A stretch of 64,000 bases of DNA from Skermanella stibiiresistens SB22 (GCF_000576635.1 NZ_AVFL01000001.1:186001-250000), one strand, 5' to 3'. Positions 1 through 8,631 are shown, counted from the first letter of the stretch. Notes: a model not told the origin generated them from the sequence alone. Translations and numbers: made by a program.

Positions 1-2
1 AA

Positions 3-290
3 GCCTTGCGTGACAACCTTTCCGATTGGATGGAGATCGAGGCCCCGGACCAAGGAATGAAGCTGCTGGCCCGACTGCGTCCGGGCCTATCGGACCTCGC
101 CGTATCGACAGCCGCGGCGTGGCGTGGCCTCATCGTCCGGCCGGTCAGCCCGATGTTCATTGAGGCTCCGCCGTTCCACGGACTGATGCTCGGCTTCTCC
201 GGCCACGAGCCAGGCGCCCTTCGCTGGGCCGCTAGGGAGCTGACGGCAGCCTTGGCGGAATACCATGAACGGCTCCTGTCCCGCCCGTAA
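3..290 (+). CDS. MocR/GntR-type PLP regulator, C-terminal fragment (partial at left edge)
   Basis: About 95 residues of a reading frame that is already open at the window edge. The tail with GLMLGFSGHEPGALRWAARE resembles the C-terminus of MocR-type regulators, which join a GntR winged helix to an aminotransferase-like fold. The PLP lysine and the DNA-binding domain lie outside the window, so the call rests on the tail alone. The frame ends at a TAA and the C-terminus looks complete. An internal TTG at base 6 is unlikely to be the true start because the frame continues upstream of it. It does not obviously belong to the glycan region. Family assignment is moderate. Confidence 0.5.
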   Translation, partial: ALRDNLSDWMEIEAPDQGMKLLARLRPGLSDLAVSTAAAWRGLIVRPVSPMFIEAPPFHGLMLGFSGHEPGALRWAARELTAALAEYHERLLSRP

Positions 291-299
291 GAAACTTCA

Positions 300-1447
300 T
301 GCGTCAGCCCTGGGAGTGAAGCGGGCTCTGGCGACCGACCCCGACCAGACTGCCATGCCCAAATCTGCGCGCACTGCGGGACGGCACTGAGCACCGAAGG
401 CCAGCACTTTCACCACGCCTACGACCACATCGACCTGCTGCCGATCCGGTCGGTGGTCACGCGGGTGCGGATCTTCGGCCGGCGCTGCCCCGGCTGTCAC
501 CGGCGGGTTCGCGGCGAGGCGCCCACGACGATGCCGGCCGGCTCGCCTTTCGGCCCGTTGGTGGTGACGATGCTGGCCTACCTGCACCATCACCATGCGG
601 TCGGCTACGACCGGCTATCCGGATTGATGGCGGACCTGTTCGGCCTGTTCATCAGCGAGGGGGCAATCGCTAATGCTCTGCGCCGCTCCAGCCGGGTCCT
701 GAAACGCGCCGGAGCGGCAATCGTCGGGCGGCTACGCTCCGCCACGGTCATCGACTGCGATGAAACCGGCGCCCGGCTGACCACCGACACGCTCGGCACC
801 CGGATGGGCTGGGAATGGGTCCTGGTCAGCGACACCGCTGTTCCGCACTGCATCCGCACCTCGCGCGGCCGCGACGTCGTCACCGACGTGCTGGAGGGGC
901 ACCGGCCGTGCTGCTGGATATCGGATTGCTGGGGTGATCAGCAGGAGCACGCCGAAACCCAGCAGGATTGCCTAGCCCATGTCCTGCGCGGCGTCCAGTG
1001 TGCGGTTGATGCCGGAGAGCCGTGCTTCGCGCCTTCCCTGCACTGCCTACTGTGCTGGGTGATCGCCGTCGGTCGGCGGCGGAAGACCTTGAAGGTCAGC
1101 ACTCTGGCCCAGTACCGCGCCACGGCGGACCGCCGCCTCGACCGTCTGCTGGCGATGCCGGCGGTGACCGCGGCCGGGGTCGAACTGCAGCGGCAGACCA
1201 AACGCAGGCGCGTCCAATTCTTTACCTTCATGACCGACCGCGATGTACCGCCGACCAACAACGCGGCTGATTGGGCACTCTGCCCCAGCGTTATCTTTCG
1301 CAAAGTCACCAATGGCTTTTGCTCATTTGGGGCGCCGACATCCATGTCCTGATCCGATCGGTCATCGGCACAGGCCGCCTCAACGGCTTCTCCGCCCATC
1401 AGGCAATCGCTCGCCCCCTGAGAGGCCAGAATATCCTCGCTGTCTGA
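300..1447 (+). pseudogene. IS66-family transposase, N-terminally truncated and frameshifted
   Basis: The frame encodes an IS66-type DDE transposase: a CAHCG zinc-finger remnant near base 366, a DHIDL segment, DETGAR carrying a catalytic aspartate (about base 763) and the C-terminal TNNAA...LCPSVIFRKVTNGF block. The frame then breaks near base 1325. One missing base separates NGFCS from a continuation in another frame beginning WGADIHVLIRSV and ending at the TGA of 1445-1447. The N-terminus has no convincing start. The gene is therefore inactive. No flanking tnpA/tnpB genes or clear IS66 terminal repeats were seen, so this is a remnant rather than an intact insertion sequence. Confidence 0.8.
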
Positions 1448-1704
1448 CCAAGCCCGCGAGCAATTATAATCGGTCTATAAATTTCACCTAGCCAAATAAT
1501 ATAATAATCATTATTTCGAATATTTGATTTTTGGCAATTTTATATATTTAATTTCCAAAAGCAAAAATTGAAGTATTTTATTTCTGATTACAACTTTAAT
1601 CATTACTGTCAAGTCTTTTTTCAGAAAGGATATATTAACATTTTTTTAACCAATTTTCAGTCACATTGCTTAAGACAGTTCCGCGAATTTTGAAGGAGTC
1701 TCCA
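1448..1704. other. AT-rich intergenic stretch
   Basis: About 250 bases of strongly AT-rich DNA with runs such as TTTTTTT, in sharp contrast to the GC-rich surroundings. It separates the IS66 remnant from the recombinase cassette and probably holds that cassette's promoter. No gene, RNA or clear repeat was found. The composition fits foreign or mobile-element DNA. Confidence 0.6.
1606..1636 (+). promoter_or_regulatory. Possible sigma70-type promoter for the recombinase cassette
   Basis: CTGTCA at 1606-1611 and TATATT at 1631-1636 with a 19-base spacer, about 70 bases upstream of the first small gene of the cassette. The spacer is longer than optimal and AT-rich DNA gives many such matches by chance, so this is only a candidate. 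Confidence 0.2.
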
Positions 1705-1923
1705 GTGAGTGCAAAAAACTCTTGTCTTAATGACCTTTCGCATCGGCCTTGCTTGTTCACACGTGAGCAGCCGTTGGCCTATAGCGGCCTTTCACCCAAA
1801 CCTGCTAATGATCGAGCGGAATGCGATTTACAAAGCCTCTCGCTGTATAAAGGCATCGAGATCAATCCAGTTCTTATGAGCAACCTCAAAGCACGTCTTA
1901 TAGTGGTAGAGGAGATGTCCTGA
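1705..1923 (+). CDS. Small hypothetical protein upstream of HTH/recombinase genes
   Basis: A 72-residue protein with no family I recognise. The GTG start at 1705 is chosen because GAAGGAG lies 6 bases upstream; a TTG at 1666 in the same frame has no such site. Its stop overlaps the start of the following helix-turn-helix gene (TGATG), which suggests translational coupling and supports it being a real gene of the element. Nothing in the sequence indicates a membrane segment or signal peptide. Function unknown. Confidence 0.45.
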   Translation: MSAKNSCLNDLSHRPCLFTREQPLAYSGLSPKPANDRAECDLQSLSLYKGIEINPVLMSNLKARLIVVEEMS

Positions 1924-2363
1924 TGGCTACGCAGATTGATCCGGATCGGATCTACAGCCTAGCCGAAGCAGCGCCTTTGATTCACTCCAGCATCAAAACG
2001 CGCTCTTTGCGGCAGGCTATCGCCACAGGCAGACTCAGGGCATCCAAAATCGGTCGTACCGTGCTGGTAACTGGCGCTGATATCATTACTTATCTGGAGC
2101 GAGCAAAATGCCCCGCGCCTACAAGGGCCCACGTCTCGAACTTTACGGCCCAGACACCCGGTTCGGTGCCAAAGCCAAGCGTGGCTTCACCGAATACCGT
2201 TTCTACATCGTCTGGTCAGACGCCGGCAGAAAGTGCGAGCGCAGCACGGGTACGCCAGACATCGGCGTTGCTGAAGGGTGCTTCCGTGCCTTCCTCGAAG
2301 CACGCGCCGACGCTGCCAAAGCCGCCAACCAAGCCAATGGCCCCCGCCGTCCAGACCAAATGA
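1923..2363 (+). CDS. Excisionase-like helix-turn-helix protein with long tail overlapping the recombinase gene
   Basis: 146 residues. The first 60 (IYSLAEAAPLIH, then RSLRQAIATGRLRASKIGR and a LVTGADIITYLE wing) look like the MerR/excisionase-type helix-turn-helix used by phage and island directionality factors. RBS GAGGAG sits 8 bases before the ATG. From about residue 62 the frame runs for 256 bases inside the recombinase gene in another frame and encodes a low-complexity Ser/Pro/Thr/Ala-rich tail. The head is convincing; the tail may be dispensable overprinted sequence. Likely role: control of recombination of the element, inferred from its position directly before the integrase. Confidence 0.6.
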   Translation: MATQIDPDRIYSLAEAAPLIHSSIKTRSLRQAIATGRLRASKIGRTVLVTGADIITYLERAKCPAPTRAHVSNFTAQTPGSVPKPSVASPNTVSTSSGQTPAESASAARVRQTSALLKGASVPSSKHAPTLPKPPTKPMAPAVQTK

Positions 2364-3277
2364 GTGTTGCTGATGTGCTCGACATTTACGGCCGCGAGCA
2401 TGCTCCGCAAACGGCGGCCCCGGCCCGCATCGGCTACGCAATCGACGCGCTGCTGCCATTCTGGGCCGAGCTAGCGGTCAGCGACATCAAAGGTGAGACG
2501 GTGCGCCAGTACATGCGATTCCGCCGCGACCGATTTGCGGCGCGTGAGGCCGAACGTGTCACCGAGCAAACCGCGCGCGGCAGGCTCCCACCACCTGCCC
2601 GCACCCTTTCGGATGCTACTGTGCGGCGCGAGTTGGTGATGCTTAGTGCCGCCTTGAAGTATTGCAATGAAGAAGGTCATCTGATCAACCCGCCGACGGT
2701 CTGGCTGCCGGAGAAGGGCGTGCCACGTGACAGACATCTATCCCGATCGGACATAGCTCGGCTTCTTTGGGCGGCTCGGAAATCCGCGCGCAGCCGCACG
2801 CATCTGACGCTCTATATCTTAATCGCTTTCTACACGGGTGCACGCCGGAATGCGATCTTGGAACTCCAGTGGCAGCCGAACTCCTTAGGCGGGTGGGTAG
2901 ACTTGGAGCGAGGCATAATTGACTTCCAAGGGAGCGCGCGGCGCACCAATAAGCGCCGGAGTGCGATCCCAATTCCAGGTCGGCTGATGACTTTTCTGAA
3001 GCTGGCGCGGCGTAGGACCATGCGATACGTGATCGAGTTTGAAGGTCGTCCGGTGCGCGATCCGAAAAAGGCTTTGGCGACGGCCGGCCGTGTCGCCGGG
3101 CTTGGAAACGTTTTCAGCCACCTGCTGAAGCATTCGGCCATCACGTATCTGTTGGGCGCTGGAGTGCCGCTGTGGGAAGTCGCCGGCTGGACCGGGACCA
3201 GCGAGGAGACAATCAGGCGCGTCTACGGCCATCACTCGCCAGACTATCTGTCGAGTGCAGTGAAGGCGCTAAGATAG
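2108..3277 (+). CDS. Tyrosine recombinase (phage/island integrase)
   Basis: 389-residue site-specific recombinase. An N-terminal core-binding region (about 90-200) is followed by a catalytic domain with TGARRNAILELQW (first catalytic Arg), HLLKHSAITYLLGAG and the nucleophile region VYGHHSPDYL. The usual HxxRH box reads HLLKH, so the second catalytic arginine is replaced by lysine; related integrases tolerate variation here, but activity is not certain. GGAGCGAG lies just before the ATG. The gene begins inside the upstream helix-turn-helix gene. A tRNA-Arg 3' fragment lies about 110 bases downstream, the expected attachment-site arrangement. Confidence 0.88.
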   Translation: MPRAYKGPRLELYGPDTRFGAKAKRGFTEYRFYIVWSDAGRKCERSTGTPDIGVAEGCFRAFLEARADAAKAANQANGPRRPDQMSVADVLDIYGREHAPQTAAPARIGYAIDALLPFWAELAVSDIKGETVRQYMRFRRDRFAAREAERVTEQTARGRLPPPARTLSDATVRRELVMLSAALKYCNEEGHLINPPTVWLPEKGVPRDRHLSRSDIARLLWAARKSARSRTHLTLYILIAFYTGARRNAILELQWQPNSLGGWVDLERGIIDFQGSARRTNKRRSAIPIPGRLMTFLKLARRRTMRYVIEFEGRPVRDPKKALATAGRVAGLGNVFSHLLKHSAITYLLGAGVPLWEVAGWTGTSEETIRRVYGHHSPDYLSSAVKALR

Positions 3278-3390
3278 CACTCGTCAATCCCCGTAACATC
3301 CCGCAACGAACGCAATTTAACCATTCCGAACTTCATCTATCAACGAACAGAGAGTGAAAATTTAACGAATACCATGCGAACATCAACATG

Positions 3391-3444
3391 CATCCTGCCC
3401 TCCGAAGGCAGAGGTCGTACGTTCGAATCGTATCGGGTCCGCCA
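3391..3444 (+). repeat. 3' fragment of tRNA-Arg(CCG): probable attachment site
   Basis: The sequence folds as the 3' part of a tRNA: anticodon stem CTGCC/GGCAG (3395-3399, 3407-3411), loop CTCCGAA with anticodon CCG at 3402-3404, a five-base variable loop, T-stem GTACG/CGTAT around TTCGAAT, acceptor strand CGGGTCC, discriminator G and encoded CCA at 3442-3444. No matching acceptor 5' strand (GGACCCG), D-arm or complete tRNA precedes it, so it is not a functional tRNA. Next to an integrase this is typical of the att core copied when an element inserts into a tRNA gene. The orientation implies the element lies to the left and the intact tRNA-Arg is beyond its far end. Confidence 0.75.
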
Positions 3445-3809
3445 CTTTCCTGACATTGCCGGGCTTAACATCCCACTGAAACCCACTCCGATGCGGCTTC
3501 CCTGTTTGGGATGCGCGAGTCGAAGCGATGAGCGAGCGCCAGCTTTGGTGGATCCGTGAGCTGGCGAGCGCCGCCACACCACTGGCAGCCGAACTGGCTT
3601 CATGACGTGAATTCGGCGTATCCCATGCGAGGCTTCGTTTAGCCGGGTGATTGTGATGCCGAATCCTACAATTATAGGTTGCCGATCGACCATTGGGATC
3701 GACACCGAACCTTCTTGTTCTCGATCCGGATGGGCGGACGTAAGGTAATCAAATCGTAAAGGTCCAGTCCTATGATTCCCACGACAACCTTTGGGAAGGG
3801 AAAGGTATA
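3445..3809. other. Intergenic stretch between the att site and the glycan region
   Basis: About 365 bases with no gene I can support; short reading frames here are not gene-like. A weak inverted repeat (CGCCAGC/GCTGGCG near 3540-3570) has no T-run. The stretch probably contains the promoter for the following radical SAM gene, but no convincing promoter motif was seen. Confidence 0.4.
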
Positions 3810-4850
3810 GTGACCGAGTCGAAGGTCAACCAGGACCAGATGGGTGATGGGACGGAAGACCCGACCACCGCTTACGATTTTAATCCTAATGAGACTTACA
3901 GCGAAATAGTCTATCGGGACGAGTGGAAGCGGCATCGTCCGGCGGCCTATTTTGACTATCGCACGAAGTGGGATGAGGTGCCGCGTGGCAAGGTCGAACT
4001 CGACTTTCCTCTGCATCTGGACATCGAAACCACTAATATCTGCAATTTGCGGTGCCCAATGTGCCCGCGGACCATCCATGTCGACCAAGGTACATTCTCG
4101 GAACTTGGCATGATGACCCGCGAGGAGTACGCCTCGATCATCGATCAAGGTGTCGAGCATGGTGTCCACAGCATCAAGCTCAACTATCTGGGAGAACCGC
4201 TCGCCCACAAGGACGTTGTTTGGCAGGTCGCCTACGCCAAGCGGAAGGGAGTGCTCGATGTCATGATGAACTCCAACGCTTCACTGCTGAACAAGGACCG
4301 GGCGGCTCAACTCCTCGATGCGGGATTGGACAACATGTTCATTTCGTTCGATGCGGTGACTCCCGACCTGTTCGAGGACCGGCGCGTCGGCACCACGTTG
4401 GGCCGGGTTATCGATAACGTTTACTCGTTCGTGCGTCTACGCAATGATAGCTACCCGCATGTCCAAGTCCGTTTGTCGATGGTCATGTACAAGGAGCCCA
4501 TATGGATCGAGCAATTCGAGGGCTTGAAGATCATGTGGAAGCACTTGGTCGATGCGATCGGCTATGGCTTCTACACGGAGCGCGACGAGGACCATAAAAG
4601 TGAGTACCCTCCAGTCCCGGGTTTCTGGTGCGCTCAACCTTTCCAGCGTATGTTCCTCAAGTATAATGGCAATGTCACCATTTGCTGCGTCGATGACAAG
4701 GACGAGGTGGTGGTTGGCAATTGGCGCGGTCAGCGCCTCCACGACATCTGGAATGGACCGGACTACAGAAACGTTCGCCGGCTTCATGGAGCCGGTGAGT
4801 ATCATCAGATGGCGATGTGTCGGAAATGCAGTCTACCTCTGGTGACCTGA
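3810..4850 (+). CDS. Radical SAM/SPASM-domain protein
   Basis: 346 residues. A CNLRCPMC box near residue 78 gives the CxxxCxxC motif that binds the SAM-cleaving 4Fe-4S cluster. The C-terminal third has several cysteines (FWCAQPF, TICC, CRKC) in the pattern of a SPASM-type auxiliary cluster domain. The GTG start at 3810 is chosen for the upstream GGGAAGGG/AAAGG. Substrate unknown: relatives include peptide-modifying enzymes and sugar- or aminoglycoside-modifying enzymes, and the neighbours here (acyltransferase, epimerase, second radical SAM at 6559) argue for a sugar. No precursor peptide is visible. The end overlaps the next gene by 34 bases. Confidence 0.8.
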   Translation: MTESKVNQDQMGDGTEDPTTAYDFNPNETYSEIVYRDEWKRHRPAAYFDYRTKWDEVPRGKVELDFPLHLDIETTNICNLRCPMCPRTIHVDQGTFSELGMMTREEYASIIDQGVEHGVHSIKLNYLGEPLAHKDVVWQVAYAKRKGVLDVMMNSNASLLNKDRAAQLLDAGLDNMFISFDAVTPDLFEDRRVGTTLGRVIDNVYSFVRLRNDSYPHVQVRLSMVMYKEPIWIEQFEGLKIMWKHLVDAIGYGFYTERDEDHKSEYPPVPGFWCAQPFQRMFLKYNGNVTICCVDDKDEVVVGNWRGQRLHDIWNGPDYRNVRRLHGAGEYHQMAMCRKCSLPLVT

Positions 4851-5497
4851 CTGGACCGGTCGTCATCGTTGGGGCGGGAGGCCATGCCAAAGTCGTCCGT
4901 GACGCGCTTGAAAGCGCCGGCTTCGTGATCGCTGGCGTCACCGAGCGCGATGCGGCCGCAGCGGCACGCAACTTCCCCGACCTTCCTTACCTCGGTACCG
5001 ATGAGGGTCTGGCGGATCGTTTCGCGCCGACGGCGGGATATCTGACGATCGGAGTGGGGGGCGCCTGCTCGACCGATGGGCGGCGGCGCCTTCACGAGAG
5101 GTTCTCCGACCAAGGTTATCGCTTCGCCAGGGTCGTGCATCGGATGGCCTATCTGGCTGCGGGGGTCCAGGTGAGCGAGGGGGTTCAAGTCATGGCGGGT
5201 GCGGTGATACAGCCTGGGGCTTCGGTTGGGGCTTACGCCCTGATCAACACCCGGGCCGTGGTTGATCATGACTGCTTCGTAGGCGCTCATGCCCATGTCG
5301 GGCCAAACGCCACACTCACGGCCGCCGTGTGGGTCGGTGCGGGCGCCTTTGTCGGTGCGGGCGCCACCGTGCTACCCGGCCGACGGATTGGTGCCGGCGC
5401 GTTGATCGCCGCTGGCGCCGTGGTGACGCGCGATGTGCCTGATGGTCTGCGGGTCGCCGGTGTTCCCGCCGCACCGCTGACACCGCGCCGAGGTTGA
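4817..5497 (+). CDS. NeuD/PglD-type sugar O- or N-acyltransferase
   Basis: 226 residues. The N-terminal VVIVGAGGHAKVV is the Rossmann-like sugar-binding lobe of the NeuD/PglD family. The C-terminal half has left-handed beta-helix hexapeptide repeats (VSEGVQVMAGAVIQPGA onward) with the catalytic-type histidine in VVDHDC, ending in the usual VAGVPA. These enzymes move an acetyl group from acetyl-CoA to an amino sugar or nonulosonate. The ATG lies inside the radical SAM gene, so the two are probably co-translated. It could supply the N-acetylation step (LegH-like) for the legionaminic pathway encoded at 15-22 kb, but it is not adjacent to that cluster. Confidence 0.82.
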   Translation: MSEMQSTSGDLTGPVVIVGAGGHAKVVRDALESAGFVIAGVTERDAAAAARNFPDLPYLGTDEGLADRFAPTAGYLTIGVGGACSTDGRRRLHERFSDQGYRFARVVHRMAYLAAGVQVSEGVQVMAGAVIQPGASVGAYALINTRAVVDHDCFVGAHAHVGPNATLTAAVWVGAGAFVGAGATVLPGRRIGAGALIAAGAVVTRDVPDGLRVAGVPAAPLTPRRG

Positions 5498-5589
5498 TCG
5501 ACTCTCCGCGTGTCCGGGAACGTCCATCGCCCTTGAGGATGGAAATGGTAGGTCGTCGACTGCCAGATGGAGAAGGATCGAGAGGTGTC

Positions 5590-6492
5590 ATGCGGTCTCC
5601 AACTTACCTGATCACCGGAGCATCGGGCTTCGTCGGCCGCCACCTTGCCGCGCGCCTGGGCCAACGTGCCGTAGCCCTTTACAACAATCGACCGATAAGC
5701 GGTGGTGTTCAATTTGACGGTGGGACGATGCGTCTCCGAGACTCGCTCCTCCGCGAGGGCCATGAGTTCACCCATGCGTTCCTGCTGCACGGCATCACGA
5801 CCATGGATCTTTGCGCCCGTGCTCCCGTCGCGACTGGCCAAGTCAACGTGGATGGCATGAAGCGGATGATCGACGACCTGATCGAGGAAGGCATCACGCC
5901 AGTCTACGCTTCAAGTGACGCCGTGTTCGACGGCACCGAAGGCGGATACACGGAAGATTCTCCGCTAAACCCCATACTGGTTTACGGATCCCAGAAAGCC
6001 GAGATCGAGACTTATCTCAAGGGGCGCCAAGAGCCCTGGCTAATCGCGCGCCTCTCAAAAGTTGTCGGGACCGACACTGGGACACACAGCCTGTTCGGAG
6101 AATGGATCGAGGCTATCAATGCCGGCAATATCATCAGGTGCGCGCACGATCAGGTCTTCTCACCGGTCTCCGTGGACGATGTCGTCAGAGCTCTGGTTTC
6201 GTTGGCTGAAAGTGGTCGAACCGGCCTGTTCAATGTCTGCGGACCACGTGCTTTGAGCCGGCTCGATTTGCTTGATATCTTTCTCGACGCCATCCGGGGT
6301 GATCACCCTGTCAAGGCGAATGTCGTCCCTTGCAGCTTGCGTGACATAGCGTTCGCGGAAGCTCGACCCCTGAATTCTTCTCTAAATCCAGACAAGCTTT
6401 ACCGGTCACTCGGGGGCGAATTTAAAGATATGTTAACCATATGTAAAGAAGTTTCAGCAAATCTGAATGGTGGCTGGATTGATATTCGATAA
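5590..6492 (+). CDS. NAD(P)-dependent sugar epimerase/reductase (RmlD-like SDR)
   Basis: 300 residues. YLITGASGFVGRHLA is the Rossmann motif; SSDAVFDG and YGSQKAEIE give the SDR active-site serine region and YxxxK. The short form and the S-D-x-V-F-D-G pattern are closest to RmlD/WcaG-type reductases of NDP-4-keto sugars. The ATG at 5590 is chosen over the frame-open TTG at 5494 because it starts right at the Rossmann fold and has GAGAGG upstream. It sits between two radical SAM genes, so it may reduce or epimerise their product. Exact substrate unknown. Confidence 0.75.
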   Translation: MRSPTYLITGASGFVGRHLAARLGQRAVALYNNRPISGGVQFDGGTMRLRDSLLREGHEFTHAFLLHGITTMDLCARAPVATGQVNVDGMKRMIDDLIEEGITPVYASSDAVFDGTEGGYTEDSPLNPILVYGSQKAEIETYLKGRQEPWLIARLSKVVGTDTGTHSLFGEWIEAINAGNIIRCAHDQVFSPVSVDDVVRALVSLAESGRTGLFNVCGPRALSRLDLLDIFLDAIRGDHPVKANVVPCSLRDIAFAEARPLNSSLNPDKLYRSLGGEFKDMLTICKEVSANLNGGWIDIR

Positions 6493-6558
6493 CTGAAATG
6501 CACTCCATGCCTGAGTCGTGGCGGGAATTTGAACTCATCATCCTTGAAAGGACCAAGC

Positions 6559-7518
6559 GTGAACGCCGATCTTGGGAAGGAGTATCTTGTCAAACGCATC
6601 AGCTCCAACGAGCGGTATGACGACATTCTCCAGTTTCCAAGATACTTTGAGATCGAAACGGTCAACGCGTGCAATGCCCGGTGCCCCATGTGCACGATCG
6701 CGGATTGGCAGCGCGATTCACCGGTCATGAAGGATGAGTTGTTCGCCAAGATAGCCGGGGAACTGAGCCGGCACGCGGGTCAAATCAAGCGGGTCAGCCT
6801 GTTTCGCGATGGTGAGCCGCTGCTCGATAAAAAACTGGCCAAGCGCATCGCGATTTTGAAAGAGGGCGGCATCCGGCAGGTCGGGATCTCGACCAATGTT
6901 TCCCTCCTCGACGAACGGCGCTCGCGCGAGCTGCTCGAAGCTGGGCTCGATGAGATCGTGCTGTCCATCGACAGTTTGAACAAAGGGATTTTCGAAAAGA
7001 TCCGTGTTCGCCTGGACTTCGATGAGGTGATGGAGAACGCATTGCGCTTCATCGAGTTGCGTAACCGTATTCGCCCTTCCACCAGCATCTGGATGCGGAT
7101 GATCCGCCAGGAAGCCAACAAGGACGAATGGCCGGAGTACAGGGAATTCTGGGCGCCGAAAATGACGGAGATCGACCGCTTATACTATTTGAATGTCCAC
7201 AATTGGGGTGATCAACTCGCCGGCTATCAGCCAGTATCCAAGAGCTATCAGCCGGAATTGCCCTGCGTCGCCCTATGGTCCCTGATGGTGATCTTCGCCA
7301 ATGGCGATGTGCCACTCTGCAATGTCGACTACAATAATAAATACCCCCTTGGCAACATCGGTTCCAGCAGCATCGCCGAACTTTGGCGGAGCAAGGTGGC
7401 CAATGAGCGCCGTGATTTACATCTGGCAGGTCAGAAATCGCATTTTTCCTTGTGTGGCAATTGCACGGTCTGGAATGACCCAGTTGATCGGGAAAATCAT
7501 TCGAAGGTATATGCCTAA
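6559..7518 (+). CDS. Radical SAM/SPASM-domain protein, second copy
   Basis: 319 residues, related to the protein at 3810 but clearly diverged. CNARCPMC carries the cluster-binding cysteines; C-terminal cysteines in PCVALW, LCNVD and CGNCTVW form the SPASM-like set, followed by GNIGSSSIAELW, a typical SPASM tail. GTG at 6559 is chosen because GAAAGGA lies 7 bases upstream; a TTG at 6529 is the alternative. Together with the acyltransferase and the epimerase it makes a four-gene plus-strand block. A radical-based epimerisation, dehydration or deoxygenation of a sugar is the likeliest role, by context only. Confidence 0.8.
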   Translation: MNADLGKEYLVKRISSNERYDDILQFPRYFEIETVNACNARCPMCTIADWQRDSPVMKDELFAKIAGELSRHAGQIKRVSLFRDGEPLLDKKLAKRIAILKEGGIRQVGISTNVSLLDERRSRELLEAGLDEIVLSIDSLNKGIFEKIRVRLDFDEVMENALRFIELRNRIRPSTSIWMRMIRQEANKDEWPEYREFWAPKMTEIDRLYYLNVHNWGDQLAGYQPVSKSYQPELPCVALWSLMVIFANGDVPLCNVDYNNKYPLGNIGSSSIAELWRSKVANERRDLHLAGQKSHFSLCGNCTVWNDPVDRENHSKVYA

Positions 7519-7860
7519 ACGATCGCCAGTTGATTTGGCAAATGTGTGCTCATGGACTTGAGCACCAGCATGCGGCGCCAAAATGCCGTGAACCATGGGG
7601 AACGGCCTGTTTCAGCAGACGCCCGCGCCAGACAGCGTCACTGTTGATCGATCCGTCCATGGGTCGACTATCCTGAGATGACATCAAGCGGATCAGGCGA
7701 GCGCACGGTTGAAAAGCGTGTAATGAAGAGCCGGCGGGACAAGCGTGAGGCGGATGTGTCGTTATTCAACCACATGCTTGACCCAAAAGTTCGAACTTGG
7801 CCCCTGTCGCATTATTCGCAGCCAATGTTTGGGACGCACTCCGCTCTCGAGGCATCTAGG
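7519..7860. other. Intergenic stretch between convergent genes
   Basis: About 340 bases between the end of the radical SAM gene and the end of the minus-strand methyltransferase. Short plus-strand frames run from here into the methyltransferase but have no family similarity. No hairpin followed by a T-run was seen. Confidence 0.4.
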
Positions 7861-8631
7861 CTACACAATGTCACGCCGTGCCGCGACGAAGTACCAACTC
7901 ATCAGCACCGGTCCGGAAACCTGCAGGCGCTGCCCGTTGACCAAGCGCTCGGTGTAGGTTCCCATGCCCCCATCCTTTGGTTTGTCGAGATCGATATCGA
8001 TTTCGAACCGCTGGAACCGGAAGTCCCCGTATCCCAACTCCGCCAGGAAGCGTCGCGAGCGCGTTAGAGAATAAACATTGTAATACGAAGCCGAATGGTC
8101 TTTACCCTCGACAGGGGAAGTGTAGTCCTGGATCTGGACAGTAGCCGCAACCTCCCCCTCGAAGAAAAGAGAACTCATCGCGATCCATGACGGGCAAAGC
8201 CGCGCCATCGCGGCTACGGGCTCCTCAAACGATGGCAACCACGACACCACTTGAAAGCTGATCAGGCCATCGAAGCGATTGACGAAGGAATTCGGTAATT
8301 TGTAGATGTCACCGATTTCCAGGCTACAGCGCGACTCATCTTGTTCGTCCATCATGCTGTTGCCGAGAGAAATCAAATCTGGGTTGATATCGATCCCGAC
8401 TGTTGGGGAGGAGAAGCGGTTTGCCAGATAATAAGAGTTCGCACCCATCCCGCACCCAATGTCGAGCACGTTTTGGGCGCTCTCCGCACCAAGCAAGCCC
8501 TCGGCTTCCAGCCAGTCGCAGAATCCGACGGTGCTGCGGTAAGGCTGCTTGAACTGTCGACGATGGTAGTCGAGGATCTTTTCGTTCGTCGCGGCTGCCA
8601 TCCAAGCCCTGGTGTCCTGCTGCTTCGTCAT
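7861..8631 (-). CDS. Class I SAM-dependent methyltransferase
   Basis: 256 residues. VLDIGCGMGANSYYLA is motif I of the class I fold, followed by VGIDINPD (acidic end of strand 2) and an IGDIYKLPNSF segment. The ATG at 8631 is chosen because GAGG precedes it by 6 bases; the frame is open further upstream but without a better start. It follows the minus-strand nonulosonate-like operon after a 332-base gap and may be its last, separately expressed member. Likely methyl acceptor is a sugar hydroxyl or amino group; the sequence does not say which. Confidence 0.72.
   Translation of the reverse strand: MTKQQDTRAWMAAATNEKILDYHRRQFKQPYRSTVGFCDWLEAEGLLGAESAQNVLDIGCGMGANSYYLANRFSSPTVGIDINPDLISLGNSMMDEQDESRCSLEIGDIYKLPNSFVNRFDGLISFQVVSWLPSFEEPVAAMARLCPSWIAMSSLFFEGEVAATVQIQDYTSPVEGKDHSASYYNVYSLTRSRRFLAELGYGDFRFQRFEIDIDLDKPKDGGMGTYTERLVNGQRLQVSGPVLMSWYFVAARRDIV

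Noticed and set aside
3340-3705. Minus-strand frame over the tRNA fragment
   Set aside because: It translates the antisense of tRNA sequence and its flank, a common source of false proteins near tRNA att sites.
3810-7518. Radical SAM proteins as a peptide-modifying (RiPP) system
   Set aside because: No small precursor gene, RRE-type protein or peptidase lies nearby; neighbours are sugar enzymes.
7678-8067. 129-codon plus-strand frame at the methyltransferase end
   Set aside because: Half of it is antisense to a well supported methyltransferase and it has no motif or good start signal.
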